Below, piece by piece: positions 50,493-61,361 of a DNA stretch of 64,000 nucleotides (position 1 is its first letter; every line of letters begins with the position of its first letter). The notes under the pieces are model-generated. The model was not told the DNA's origin and searched no databases. It was given only the letters and a program-made list of their open reading frames with translations. The stretch comes from Candidatus Fredericiella danica (lineage in GTDB: Bacteria > Chloroflexota > Anaerolineae > Caldilineales > Caldilineaceae), in contig JADJPH010000029.1 in the NCBI GenBank assembly GCA_016713335.1, positions 23,761 through 87,760 on the forward strand, in the 5' to 3' direction. The translations under genes and the position numbers were made by a program.

Positions 50493-53418
50493 TCAAGCCG
50501 TACCAAGGAACCCCGGGCGGGCAACCGCACCCGTGGCTGGCGCACTCGGCAGTGTCACCGTAAACCGGCTGCCCTCGCCGGGCGCACTCTCCACCGCGAT
50601 TTGCCCGCCAAGCCGGCTCACCATCTGATACGCATAGGCCAGCCCAAGCCCCACCCCCTCATAGCGCCGGCCAAGCCCACCGTCCAACTGCACAAACGGC
50701 CGGAAGATGCGTTCCTGGTCGCCAGGTTCAATGCCGATGCCGGTATCCCAAACGGTCAGGTAAACGACTTCGTGATCCCGCGTGAACTTCAACCCGACGC
50801 TGCCGTGCTCAGGCGTGAATTTCACGGCATTGTCGATCAGACGCTGCAAGACCTGAATGATGCCATTGGCATCGCTGAGGATCTCCAGATCATCCGGCTC
50901 GATCTGGACGCTCAACTTCAGTTGCCTGGCCTCGGTGCGGGCACGGACGGTACGCAAACTGAGGGCGCCAAGTTCCAGCAGCCGGCACGGTTCGACCTGG
51001 ATTGGGGCCGTGTCCGCCAGCAATTCAGCGTAACTCAGAATACTGTTGACGGTTGCCAACAGACGATCGCCGCTCTCTCGGATTTGACGCACGTAGCGCA
51101 GTTGCCGCTCGTTCAATTGGCCGCTGACCTGCATTTCCAACGCGTCGGCCATGCCAAGTACGCCCGTGAGCGGGGTGCGCAGTTCATGACTCACCGTGGA
51201 CAGGAATTCATCTTTCAACCGCTCGGCCCGGCGCAATTCAAGAATCGCCGCCTCCAGCTGGGCCGTCCGTTCGCGCACCCGCGCTTCGAGCGTAGCATTC
51301 AGTTCGCGAATCTCATCCTCTCTGGCCCGTCGTTCTGTTGCATCACGTGTCACGCCATATGCCAATAGACGGCCAGTCTCGGGGTCAATATAATAACGAC
51401 CCACCACATCGGTCCACACAGTGGTGCCGTCGTGGCGCGGCTGTTCGATTTCGTTCAGTCTTTGCACAATTTCCTCGCCGGCAAGGAACGTGGAATCTCA
51501 ATCGCCATTTGTTTCATCAGCACTGCCTGCGATTCCGGGTGATTGCCTCAAGTGCCGTCTGCGAAAGCACCTCATCGACCGTATACCCACGGAGGCGCTC
51601 AACCGATGGACTCACGTAGGTGAACCTGCCACTTTCAACATCCATGACCCAGACCACATCCAACATATTTTCGGCAAGCAAACGATACTGCCGTTCGCTC
51701 TGCCGCAGCTCTGCCTCGATCCGCTTGCGGTCAGCAATGTCGCGTGCGCTGGTCGAAATCCCGATCACGATGCCCTTGTTATCTTTCACCGGTGACACAG
51801 TCAGCGAGACATCAAGCACTCTGCCGTCTTTGCCGATACAGATGGTGTCGATACTCTTCATCGGCTCGCCGCTTCGGACCTGGGCAAACAGCGCTTGCAA
51901 CTCCGGTTTGCCCTGCGCCGGCAGCAGGCTCACCACATCCTCTCCGATCACCTCAGCAGCCTTGTAACCGTATAGACACTCGGCGCCCTGATTCCAACTG
52001 GTGATCCTGCCCTCAAGATCCTGGCCGACAATGGCATCGTGAGACGACTCCACAATTGCCGCGAGTTGCGCCTGGGCAAGTTCAGCCTGCTTACGCTGCG
52101 TGATGTCGAGGTCAGTGCCCACCATGCGCAGTGGCTTACCTTCCGAGCTCCATTCGACCACCTTGCCCCGGTCAAGGTTGTAACGATAGGGGCCGCTACA
52201 GGTGCGCAAACGATTCTCGCATTCGTACGTGACCGTGTGTCCGTCAAAATACTCCTGCAGTGTGCGCTCCACCAACGGCCTATCGTCGGGATGCACGATG
52301 TTGCGCCAGGAGTCGATATGCGCAGTAAAGTTGTCACGGCTGTAGCCAAGTTGGCGCAGCCACTGATCACTGAAGAACACTTCACCCGATTGGATATTCC
52401 AATCCCATACACCCTCACTCGTTGCATCCAATGCAAATCGAAGCCGTTCCTCGCTCTCCTTCAACTCCTGTTCGGCCTGTTTGCGGTCGGTGACATCTTG
52501 CGACACTCCGACAAAACCGAGATATTTGCCGGCAGCATCGCGGAGGGCACTGCCTTGCGTGCGCAGGTGACAAATTTTACCATCGTTGCGGCGGACCGAG
52601 CGGTGTTCAACCACGAATGGCCCGGCCCCCAGCTTGGTCTCCTCCAACAATTTCTGTATGTTTGGACGGTCTTCCGCCACGACAAACGCCCAGGGATCAT
52701 GTATGTCCGCGGCCCCCACATCTTCTATGCCATGAATGCGTAAAAACCCCTGTGAGAGCGTGATTTGCCGCTGCTCAGAGTCCCACTCCCAGGAGCCAAT
52801 CTTGCCTACTTGCTCGGCGTACTGCATCAGAGCCTGTTGTTTTAGCAGTGTCAGTTCAGCGAGTTTCGACTCGGTAACATCAAGCACCAACGCCACACTC
52901 CCGGAGAACACGCCCGCTCGATCCAGCAGGGGAATGGTAACAACCAGGGCCCAAACCTTGCCGCCCGTGCGATTGACGAATTGGAACTCGTGTGTCTCCT
53001 GGATGCCCTGTTCGCGGCGCGCCATCAACGCTTGCGCAAGTTGAATTCCTTCCTCGTCCATGAAATGCGCGATGGGAAGGCCAAGCATCTCCGCAGGCGA
53101 GCAGCCCAACATCTGCGCCAGCGCCCGGTTCGCATACGTCGTTTGCCAGTCGCGATCGACCAACCAGATTCCCTCCGTGGTGCCTTCAATCAAAAATTGG
53201 TGCAAGATGTCCTGGATATGGGGATCACTGCTTGCATGCAGCGCAGTGGGCGGCTGCTGGGGGCCGTCAGCGGGTGGCATTCGCTGGCGCATAAGAAACT
53301 GGTTGATCAGATCATGGCAGCGTTCGAGATCGGTACACTGGCTGGCGGCAACCAGCAACTCCAGCCCCAGAGAATGTGGTGGGGCATGAAGGGGTGCAGC
53401 AATGTCATCTATTGGCAT
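50493..53418 (-). CDS. Multi-PAS sensor histidine kinase, frameshifted near the last PAS
   Basis: About 970 residues with at least six PAS/PAC units, recognisable by repeated GxxxxDVTERKxAE-type ends (VLDVTESKLAE, VSQDVTDRKQAE, TDLDITQRKQAE, SARDIADRKRIE, TRDATERRARE). HisKA follows with VSHELRTPLTGVLG and HATPase_c with LIDNAVKFTPE, DTGIGI and GVGLGLAYA. It is soluble, with no membrane span. Frame changes in the sixth PAS (about 51480-51540) are required; the expected PESQAVLMKQMAIEI appears in another frame. No response regulator is adjacent. Convergent with the copy 2 kinase. Confidence 0.83.
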
Positions 53419-53487
53419 GGGTGGTTCCTTTCCGCATCCATCATAGATCTAAACTATGGTGATTGCTAGGGGTAGAATATACACATC

Positions 53488-54246
53488 ATGAAACACGCAA
53501 CACGAACCATGTCCCGCAACCTCTGCGCCTGGATGGAGTCCTCACTGGCGGGCTTCGGCGTTGCGGCGCACCGTGCGCCAGGCTTGTGGTGGCGTGATCC
53601 CGGTGGTTCCGAAATCTATCTCGGCGCGGTGATCACGGATAGGGACACAACAGTGGAGGAACTGGCCAGGGAGCTACAGACCGTGCAAACGGGCTGGCAT
53701 GGGGACGAGTTCTATCTGTATGACTGCTGGGGTACGCGAGATCTGACAAATCTAGGTTTCGAACGCGTCGTCAAGAATCCCTGGTATCTGCGCCTGCCTG
53801 GCGTTGTGGCGCCGCTGCGCCTTCCCGACAGCATCACCCTGGAACGCGCCGTGAGCGCCGCAGGATTGGCGGAATTTGAAGCGGCGTCGTGGATGGGTTT
53901 TGGGGACAGCGATGAACCCCTCGCCGGGCGTGCAGCGTTCAGTATGCATCCGATCTCCACGCTCGACTACGCAAACATGCACTATCTGATCGTGCGCTGC
54001 AACGGTGAAGTGGCGGCCGGTGTAATCGCGCAGGTCACCGAGGAGATGGTCGGCATTTATGGGCTATCGACGGTGCCCCGCTATCGCCGCCGCGGCTATG
54101 CGCGAGCATTGGTCCACGCCTGTGTCGCGCTGCGTCCCGACCTGTCCACAAGCGTCTTCCCCGACCCGCCCACCGTGCCGATCTACACCGACCTGAGCTT
54201 TTTCATCGGCGGCGAGATCGCGCTGTGGCGCTCGACATCAGAATAA
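53488..54246 (+). CDS. GNAT-family N-acetyltransferase
   Basis: An intact 252-residue protein. The C-terminal half is a GNAT fold with the acetyl-CoA pyrophosphate loop in VPRYRRRGYARALV (R/Q-x-x-G-x-A; about residues 197-210), preceded by the VGIYGLSTV strand. The N-terminal half (about 1-110) is a divergent extension typical of two-lobed members. It should transfer an acetyl group to an amine of a small molecule or protein; the substrate is not visible. It diverges from the multi-PAS kinase with a short shared upstream region (53419-53487). Confidence 0.82.
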   Translation: MKHATRTMSRNLCAWMESSLAGFGVAAHRAPGLWWRDPGGSEIYLGAVITDRDTTVEELARELQTVQTGWHGDEFYLYDCWGTRDLTNLGFERVVKNPWYLRLPGVVAPLRLPDSITLERAVSAAGLAEFEAASWMGFGDSDEPLAGRAAFSMHPISTLDYANMHYLIVRCNGEVAAGVIAQVTEEMVGIYGLSTVPRYRRRGYARALVHACVALRPDLSTSVFPDPPTVPIYTDLSFFIGGEIALWRSTSE

Positions 54247-54467
54247 CGGTCTTATGAATACCCCCCGATGAATTGACCACCTTTGTCGCCAAACAAAGAC
54301 AGCATTCAGCATGGCCTGCGCCGCAGACCTTACGAGAATCTCGCGCACCTGTAATCTGGGCAAGATCCCCTACCGTGATCTATCATAGGGGTGCAGTGCG
54401 GCAGCAACAGTGCGCCCGCTGCCGGGAATTAGCACCGTCATCCTCACACCTCGACGCAGGCGCCACC

Positions 54468-55408
54468 ATGCAACTGATCGACGCATTCTCAAAGGTTCTC
54501 CCCGTCATCCTGCTCTTCGCCCTCGGCGCCTTCTTCCGGCGCACGCACTTTCTGGCGGAGCACACCATTCAGGACATCAAACGCCTGGTCGTCAACGTCA
54601 CCCTGCCGGCTGTGCTCTTCCTCGCCTTCTCGTCCGTGACGCTCGAACCGCAACATCTGCTCGTCGTCGCCATCGTCTTGCTGGCCTGTAGCGCCGTGCT
54701 GTTTGCCGGGCGCTTCCTCCATCCGCTTGCCGGCACGCGTTCACCCTATCTGCCCCCCCTGCTGACCGGTTTTGAGGCTGGGATGATGGGCTATGCCATC
54801 TTTAGCGCAGTCTACGGTGCGGAAAACGTCTTCCGCTTCGCCGTCGTCGACCTGGGCCAGGTGATCTTCGTCTTCTTCGTGCTCGTGCCCTTCGTCCAGC
54901 GCCAACACAGCGGCGCATCGTCATTCGGCGCGACGGTGCGCTCCTTCTTCAAGACCCCGGTCATCGTGAGCATTTTTGGGGATCCTCTTCAACCGGCAGG
55001 GTGATGCCGGCACTGACGGGATGGTCGTTGACCGCCTCCGTCTTTAAGACACTGGAGATGCTGGCCGCGGTCACGACGCCGCTGATCGGGATCGTGATCG
55101 GTTACGAAATTCAATGGCAGCGCACCAACCTGGCGGCGCCGCTGCGCACGATCGGCGTGCGGCTGGCCATTTGGGTCACGGCCGGCATCTTGTTCAACGC
55201 GCTGGTCGTCAGCCGCCTCTTTCCAGGCGATGTCACGATTCAGGCCGCAGTCATGACCCTGTTCGTGCTGCCGCCACCGTTTGTGATTCCACTCTTCATG
55301 CGGAATGCGCCGGTAGATGACCAGGCGTATGTCGTCAACACCCTTTCGCTGGCCACCATCGCCACCCTCGTCGCGTTCACCGCAGTGACGCTGGTCTTTC
55401 CAGCGTAG
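54468..55408 (+). CDS. AEC-family (auxin efflux carrier-like) transporter, one frameshift
   Basis: About 313 residues with roughly ten hydrophobic helices in two halves. The N-half starts VLPVILLFALGAFFRR and includes VNVTLPAVLFLAF (the typical N-x-x-x-P-x-x-x-F) and FEAGMMGYAIFSAVYG. The C-half includes VTTPLIGIVIGYEI and LFVLPPPFVIPLFM. The frame changes near 54980, just after TPVIVSIF. AEC proteins are secondary carriers of small organic acids such as malate; direction and substrate cannot be read here. It converges with the small membrane protein gene at 55416. Confidence 0.82.
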
Positions 55409-55415
55409 CCTGGGT

Positions 55416-56006
55416 CTACTTCTTCGTCCGTAACATCCACCAGAAGAAGACCATTTGCATGATAAAAAACGCCAGGCCAATCCCGGCGGCGACTGGCAGC
55501 CACGCAATCTTCATTGCAAGCGCCCAGTATGCGGCCGCCGTGCCCGCCATGATGCAGGCCAACACCGCAATTTGCAGTGCACTGAGAAAGGTGACGCTGG
55601 TCAACTTCAATTTGGGCGGCATACTCTTGCCACGCCAGGCAAACGCCGCTTCGAGGTCGGGCAGCCCAGGATGCTGGATGTAATAGTCTTTGATGCGGTT
55701 CATGGCGCCAACACTCTCATACCAGGCATTGCGGAGCCGTGCGAGTTGCAGGAGCGTGAACAACCCGTACAGGCTCAAACCGGCGAACAGAAAGAAGAAG
55801 GCCCAGATAAAGTTGGTCTGCACCACGCCGTCATCCAGCGTCGTGAAGACTGCAGCAATAAAACTGGCCACTGAGACCAGGTAAAAGGTCGAAACCCGTG
55901 ACCGATCTTCGTTCGCCTGAAACGCAGTCTGGGCGATGTACTGGTATTCCGCGATCAGGATGCTATTGGGATCGAGGTCTTCTGGTGCTTTGGCGGGATC
56001 ATTCAT
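55416..56006 (-). CDS. Four-span membrane protein of unknown function
   Basis: A 196-residue protein with an acidic soluble N-terminus including AEYQYIAQTAFQANEDRSRVSTFYLVSVASF. Two spans lie at about 42-60 and 67-90, then a helical loop, and two spans at about 140-160 and 166-190, ending in basic RTKK. The long amphipathic helix running into the first span resembles SLATT-like effector-membrane proteins, but this is only a topological likeness and no sensor gene is next to it. The adjacent AEC carrier is convergent. Function not known. Confidence 0.65.
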   Translation of the reverse strand: MNDPAKAPEDLDPNSILIAEYQYIAQTAFQANEDRSRVSTFYLVSVASFIAAVFTTLDDGVVQTNFIWAFFFLFAGLSLYGLFTLLQLARLRNAWYESVGAMNRIKDYYIQHPGLPDLEAAFAWRGKSMPPKLKLTSVTFLSALQIAVLACIMAGTAAAYWALAMKIAWLPVAAGIGLAFFIMQMVFFWWMLRTKK

Positions 56007-56091
56007 AGGTCAATTTCTGCCTTGCGAAATAAAGTGGGTCGCTAGGAATGCGGACATCGCTCCGCCCTCCGCGTCGAATCATACGCGACTC

Positions 56092-58951
56092 TCACACCAC
56101 CACCAAAAGCCAACGCGGAGGCGCAGAGGGTGCGGAGGAAACGCGGAGAGGAAAGAGAAGAGAGATGCGAGAAGTAAGAATCGACTGTCTCCCCGTCTCC
56201 CCGTCTCCCTGTCTCCCTGTCTCCCTGTCTCCCTGTCTCCCTGTCTCCGCGAACTCCGCGCAACCTCCGCTTCTCCGCGTTGATCTTTTCCTCCTTGTGC
56301 GCTCTACTACCACTCCACCTCCCCTCTCACCCTCCCCCTCCGCCAGACGTTCCCCAACTCCTCCCGGCATCTTGATCCGCAACGGCAACGGCGTCCCGAC
56401 CACGGTCACCTCTACGCCACCATCAGCAATCGCCGTGCGCCACTTAATACTCTGCCCATCTCGAAGCACGATCTCCCCTGCGCCAGGCTCACCGGGATAC
56501 ACCATCAGCGTCAGCACCTCCGCCGCAAGGTTTGGCCCAACACCGTCACCCAACTCACCCCACTCCCCCAGATTGAGCGGGATGACCGCCCCTCCACGCA
56601 CAAAGACCGGAATCCGATCCCACGGCGCCGGCACATCATGCCATTGCCCACCATTCACCGCCGCTCCGGTCCAAAAGTCCCGCCAATCTCCCTGCGGCAG
56701 GTAGACCCTGCGCACCGTCGCCCCTTCTTCAACGACCGGGCAAACCAGCAAATCCCGCCCCAGGCAGTACGCATCCTCCACCCGCCACGCAATGGGATCA
56801 TCCGGGAAGTCGAGCAGCAACGGGCGCATCATGGGTTCGCCCTCCGCCACAGCGTACGCAGCTTCATTCTGCAAATAAGGCAGCAAGCTCATCCGGATGT
56901 TGGCAAAGCGGCGATAGCCCGGGATCACCCCGCTCATCGCCGCTATGCTCCTGCACACGCCAGGGCGTGCGATCCTTCGATGGCTCCCCCGGCGGCGTAT
57001 ACTCGCTGTGATACTGCATGATCGGGCAGAAGGCCGCCATCGCCGTCGCCCGCAGGTAGAGTTCAGCCGTCGGAAGGGCCTGGCTAAAGCCGGCAATGTC
57101 CCACCCCCAGAACAGGATGCCGCCAAGCCCCGCCGTGAGCCCGGCGATAAGCGAACGCCGGAATGCCTCCCAAGATGAATTCTCGTCGCCCTCCCAATGG
57201 AGTGGGAAAGCGCCCGCCCCCGCGTAGCCGGCGCGGCTAAAAATGATGGCATCCCCGTTGCGCCTGGCCCGCGCAAACCGGTAATAGGCGCCGACATAGA
57301 GATTCGGATAGGCGTTGACCAGTTCGCTGCCGGTGGTTCCGTCAAAGGCAACAATATCGCTGCCCTGCAGATGTTCGCCGCCGTCGGTCTTGAAGCCATC
57401 AACGCCGATCTCGTCCAACAAGTACGCGCGCTTGGACAACCACCAGGCCGCAGCCGCCGGATTCGTGAAGTCCGGGATCGGCGCCTGATTGAACCAGAAG
57501 GCCGGGTTGCGGTACACGCTCCCATCCTTGCGCCGGATGACGTACCCCTGTTCGATGGCGTAGGCGACGTCGGCGTCGTGCTGAGCACTGGGTTCGTCAC
57601 CCTGCTTCAACGCGGGGATCTGCCAGAGCAGCAGCCGGATACCCGCGGCATGCAGGTCGTCAACCATCCGCTTGGGGTCGGGCCAGGGACCAGCCGCAGG
57701 GTAGGTGAAGTCGGCCAGCCGCGGCGCCCGGTCACCGGACCGCGGCGTAAACTGCGCACCGTTCCAGGTATAGAAGGTAATCTCGTCGCTCCACGCCTCG
57801 ATCACGAGCACAGTCGCTGGGATGCCGTGCTGTCTTGTCATGGCAACTTCGTGCTCGACCCGCGCCTGGTTGTTCCACTCGTTGCTGCTCATCCACGGGC
57901 CAAAGACCCAGGCCGGAGGCGGTGCATCGGGCCGTCCGGTCAGCGCGTCAGGTCACGCACCACCTTGAGCGGCGGGCCTGCCAGGAAATCGACGGCAACC
58001 TGTTGCCGCATGACCGCACATCGCGAGGCAGCGCCAGCGGTCTGGAACCGTGCGGCCCAGGTCATAGGCGACGTACCCCGTTCCTTCGACCAGACAGCCA
58101 TAGCCCTGGTTCGAAAGAAAAAACGGCATGGGAATATACGTCCGGTTGCCATGGTTTTTGTACTGCTCGTACACCACCGAGTAGAGCGCCCGCCCACGCT
58201 GATCCAGTGCGCTAAAACGCTCGCCAAAGCCCACCAGCGCTTCATCCGCCTGCAGTGACCCCGTCAGTTCGCAACCGACCAGCCGGCCGTCCCCTTCTTC
58301 CAACCAGCGCAGCCGGAGCGCGAGTGCAGGTGCGTCGCCGCCAGGATGAAAGGTGATCAATCCGGTCTTTGGGGAGATGGCCATCGTACAGCCGCCGGTA
58401 GCTACCTCAACGGTTGGGTCTGCGGGCGCCGCAGCGTCGGGCACAGGCGTGTCGGCCAGCGCCAGTTGAATCACGCCGGTAGCGCCACGCCGCCGAATCC
58501 GAAACATGGCCCGCGGTTGCCATGGCTGTCGAGCGTGGCAAGCCGGAACCCATCCTCCATGCATTCGACGGCCGAACAGGCAGCCAGTGTGCACCACCGG
58601 CGCGCCACAAAAACGAAATGCGCAGACTCCAGCCTGACCGCCCAGCTCGCGACGACCAGTACTCGACCTGGTCCCCGCCTCGACCACGCCCATTTCGGCC
58701 AGCCAGCGGTCAAAATCAGTCTAACGCGCCAGGGCGCGGCCGCCGATGGGCGGTTGCTGCCTCCCATTGCGCACCCAGTGCAGCGCAACCTCGGCGCCAC
58801 GGTTGCCCGGTTTCGTCAGAAACCCGATGGTCACCATGTCCCCGCCCACCGGATCGCGCGGGACGCGTTCTTCCATCTCAACGAAGTAATGGGCGCCGGC
58901 GCCATGGGGTGCATGGAGAATAGTCAGGCTTTGGGATGCAGTCTTAGTCAT
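56092..58951 (-). CDS. GH31 alpha-glucosidase/alpha-xylosidase, multiply frameshifted, tail encoded by repeat
   Basis: From the ATG at 58951 the fragments give an N-terminal beta-sandwich, the GH31 barrel and C-terminal beta domains (about 800 residues before the repeat). The catalytic nucleophile aspartate is in GVDGFKTDGGEH (codon 57384-57386), and the acid/base aspartate in LHWEGDENSSW. Breaks: an in-frame TAG just after ALAR near 58722, where CAG would fit; frame changes near 58040 and 57940 (joining VAVDFLAGPPLKVVRDLT to DAPPPAWVFGPWMSSNEW); and one near 56945. After the last conserved strand (MPGGVGERLAE) the frame runs through the octamer array as GDRETGRQ repeats and stops at 56092. 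No signal peptide, so it probably hydrolyses imported alpha-glucosides or xylosides. Confidence 0.8.
56185..56248 (-). repeat. Tandem octamer array, eight units of CTGTCTCC (two variant)
   Basis: Eight units of 8 bp (two CCGTCTCC at the left end, the others CTGTCTCC). Three units are 24 bases, so the minus-strand frame of the GH31 gene reads a perfect eight-residue repeat GDRETGRQ. It is flanked by words such as CGCGGAGGCGCAGAG (about 56114) and CTCCGCGCAACCTCCGC, part of the same repeat family. Confidence 0.88.
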
Positions 58952-58983
58952 TGGGCGGTGTGCTTTGTTTATCTGGCTGTGAA

Positions 58984-59074
58984 TCAAGAATTACGAATTA
59001 CGATCTCGGATCCTTCGATGCAAACCCTGCAGTGTGTGCGCCAAATCACGAATTCGTAATTCGTAATTCGTAAT
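58984..59074. repeat. ATTACGA heptamer repeat forming an inverted repeat
   Basis: A perfect 16-bp inverted repeat (58988-59003 and 59054-59069) built from ATTACGA heptamers flanks about 50 bases. It overlaps the 3' end of the solute-binding protein gene, whose last residues (ITNYEF, IVIRNS) are translated repeat. Confidence 0.85.
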
Positions 59075-60374
59075 CCGTCCCTGATCGCAGCCCAAAGCCC
59101 CTCGATCTCCGTCTTGGCCTGATCCAGCGCCTCTTGCGGGGTGATCGCGCCGCTCTTGGCCTGTTCCAGCAGCAGGTTCACCGCATCCTGCATCTGGCTC
59201 TGCTTCTCGATCACCGGCGGCGTCACCAGGCTGTCCAGCGCCTGCGAAGACAACTTCACGCGAGGCCGGCGGTTCGATGGCCAGCCACTCGTCGAACAGC
59301 GCCTGGTCGTTGAGCGCAGGCAGTTCCCAACTGGACGCCACGCGGATCTTGGCCGCCTCGGGGCTGCCGGTGAAGAATTCAGCCCACTTGTAGGCGGCTT
59401 CGGGGTTCTTGGAGTCCGCAGAAACCGCGACGCCATTCGAGAAGAAGTGGTGCGCCTTTTGGGTATTGCCCGGCTCCAGCGCGATGTCCCATTGGAATGG
59501 TGCATCGGCAAAACCGCTGAACATCCAGATCCCGGTGCGCAGCATAGCCAGTTTGCCCTGCTTGAAGAGGTCGCCGTCGGAGACGCCCGCCATCTCGGCG
59601 TCGGTCGGGGAGATATGATAGGTGTTGATCTTGTCGATCATCCAGGTCAGGGCTTCGACGCAGCCGGGCTGGTTGATGGTGACCTCGGTGCGGTCGGCGC
59701 TCAGCACGCTGCAGCCATTCTGCGCCACGGTCTTGTAGAACTCCCAGAACTGGACGGGGCTGAACTCGCCCCACACGCCTGCCTCAGCATTGGTCAACTT
59801 CTGGGCGGCATCCAGTTCTTCCTGCCAGGTCCAGTCGGCGGTTGGGTACTCTACACCGGCGGCGTCGAACAGATCCTTGTTGTAGTAGAGTACGACGTTT
59901 GAGAAGCTTTCGGGCAAGCCATACTGCTTGCCGTCCAGGCTGAACGCCTTGTAGGCGAGCGGATAGAACTTCTCGACTGCGGCGGGATCCGCTTCCGCCA
60001 TCGGGGTCAAATCCTCAAGACGCCCTTGCTGGCATAGGAGACAAAGTTCTCATAGTTGAGTTCGAAGGCGTCCGGCGCCGTGCCACCGGCGATCAGCGTC
60101 TGCAACTTGGTGAAGTATTGATCAAACGGCGCGGTCTCCACTTTGACGGTGATGTCCGGATTCGCCGCTTCAAAAGCCGCGACCATCGCCTCGATGTCCT
60201 TCATGTGGTCGGGCGCCGCCGAAAACGTGAAGTATGTGATCTCGGACGTTGACGGGGCAGCGGCTTCGCCGCCCGTGGCCGCGGGCGCTACTGGTGCGAC
60301 GGCGGTGCAGCCGGCCAATACCAGCGCCAACACCAAACCCAGGATAGTGAACAGAAGGAAAGAACGGTACGCAT
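58984..60374 (-). CDS. Sugar ABC transporter substrate-binding lipoprotein, frameshifted
   Basis: About 460 residues. The start at 60374 has GGAGGT five bases upstream. A lipoprotein signal with lipobox LAGC follows after a one-base slip near 60350. The body is a family 1 extracellular solute-binding protein: MKDIEAMVAAFEAANPDITV, TLIAGGTAPDAFELN, LPESFSNVVLYYNKDLFDAAG, FFSNGVAVSADSKNPEAAYKWAEFF. Frame changes near 60010 and 59270 are needed; the true C-terminus (TPPVIEKQSQMQDAVNLLLEQ, in part) is in another frame and then runs into the ATTACGA repeat. It delivers an oligosaccharide to the MalF/MalG permeases upstream. Confidence 0.87.
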
Positions 60375-60485
60375 TGAGACCTCCACGAAATATGGAAACG
60401 GAAATCGGTCAAACTGCCTTGAGACACTCCGTACTGCAGCGGGCGAGCAACCAGGCGCCACACCTCCTCTTAATGGATCAGAACG

Positions 60486-61361
60486 CTATTTCAAACCGCT
60501 CAGCGCAACGCCGCGAACAAACGCGCGCTGGGCAACCAGATAAGCCAGGATGATCGGCGTAATGCTGATCACGGCGCCGGCCATGACCATGCTCCAGTCG
60601 GTGGTGAAGCGCCCATGCAGCAGCGCCAGGCCCACCGGCAGCGTCATGAGGCGCTCGTCGCGCGTGATGAAAAGCGGCCACAGGAAGTTGTTCCAACTGC
60701 TCATCATAGCAAAGACGGCAAGCGTAGCGATGGCCGGGCCGATCATCGGGACCACGACATGGCGAAAGACGGTCCAATGATTGCCGCCATCGAGAAACGC
60801 CGCCTCTTCATATTCACGTGGCACACTGAGCATCGCCTGGCGCAGCAAAAAGGTGCCAAAGGCGCTGACCAACCCCGGTGCAAAGATCCCTTGATAGGTG
60901 TCCACCCACCCGATCCGCTGCATCATGATAAAGAGTGGCGTAATCGTCACCTGCGACGGCACCATCAGCGTCGCCAGATAGAGTAGAAAGACGGCATTCC
61001 GCCCGCGCCACTGCATGCGCGAAAAGGCATAGGCCGCCATGAGCGAAGTGATCAACTGCGATGTCACACTGATCACCGTGACGACGAGACTGTTGCCAAA
61101 CATGCGCGCCAATGGCACGGTCTCCATCACCCGCCGGTAGCTCTCCAGCGTGGGCTGGCTGGGGATGATCTCTGGCGGTACGGTCAGGGCCGCGCCCGGC
61201 GCTTTGAGCGAAGTCGTCAACATCCAAAGGAACGGCACGACCATCACGGCGCCGCCGATGGCAAGCAGCAGATAGCGCATCGTCTTCAGCGCAATGCCGC
61301 GCGCCGCCGGCGAACCACCTCGAGTTTCAGGTGCAGTCTGTGCAATCACCGGTTCAGACAT
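60486..61361 (-). CDS. Sugar ABC transporter permease, MalG type
   Basis: An intact 291-residue permease from the ATG at 61361 with six membrane spans. The conserved EAA loop that docks the ATPase is EYEEAAFLDGGNHWTVFRHV (about 200-219), followed by VPMIGPAIATL. It forms the inner-membrane channel together with the MalF-type protein, whose gene it overlaps by eight bases. No ATP-binding subunit gene is in this window; such transporters commonly share a distant MsmK-type ATPase. Confidence 0.92.
   Translation of the reverse strand: MSEPVIAQTAPETRGGSPAARGIALKTMRYLLLAIGGAVMVVPFLWMLTTSLKAPGAALTVPPEIIPSQPTLESYRRVMETVPLARMFGNSLVVTVISVTSQLITSLMAAYAFSRMQWRGRNAVFLLYLATLMVPSQVTITPLFIMMQRIGWVDTYQGIFAPGLVSAFGTFLLRQAMLSVPREYEEAAFLDGGNHWTVFRHVVVPMIGPAIATLAVFAMMSSWNNFLWPLFITRDERLMTLPVGLALLHGRFTTDWSMVMAGAVISITPIILAYLVAQRAFVRGVALSGLK

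Noticed and set aside
49948..58724. Reassignment of TAG/TAA to glutamine
   Set aside because: Several intact genes end in TAA or TAG with sensible C-termini, and only two or three internal stops fit glutamine; point errors are simpler.
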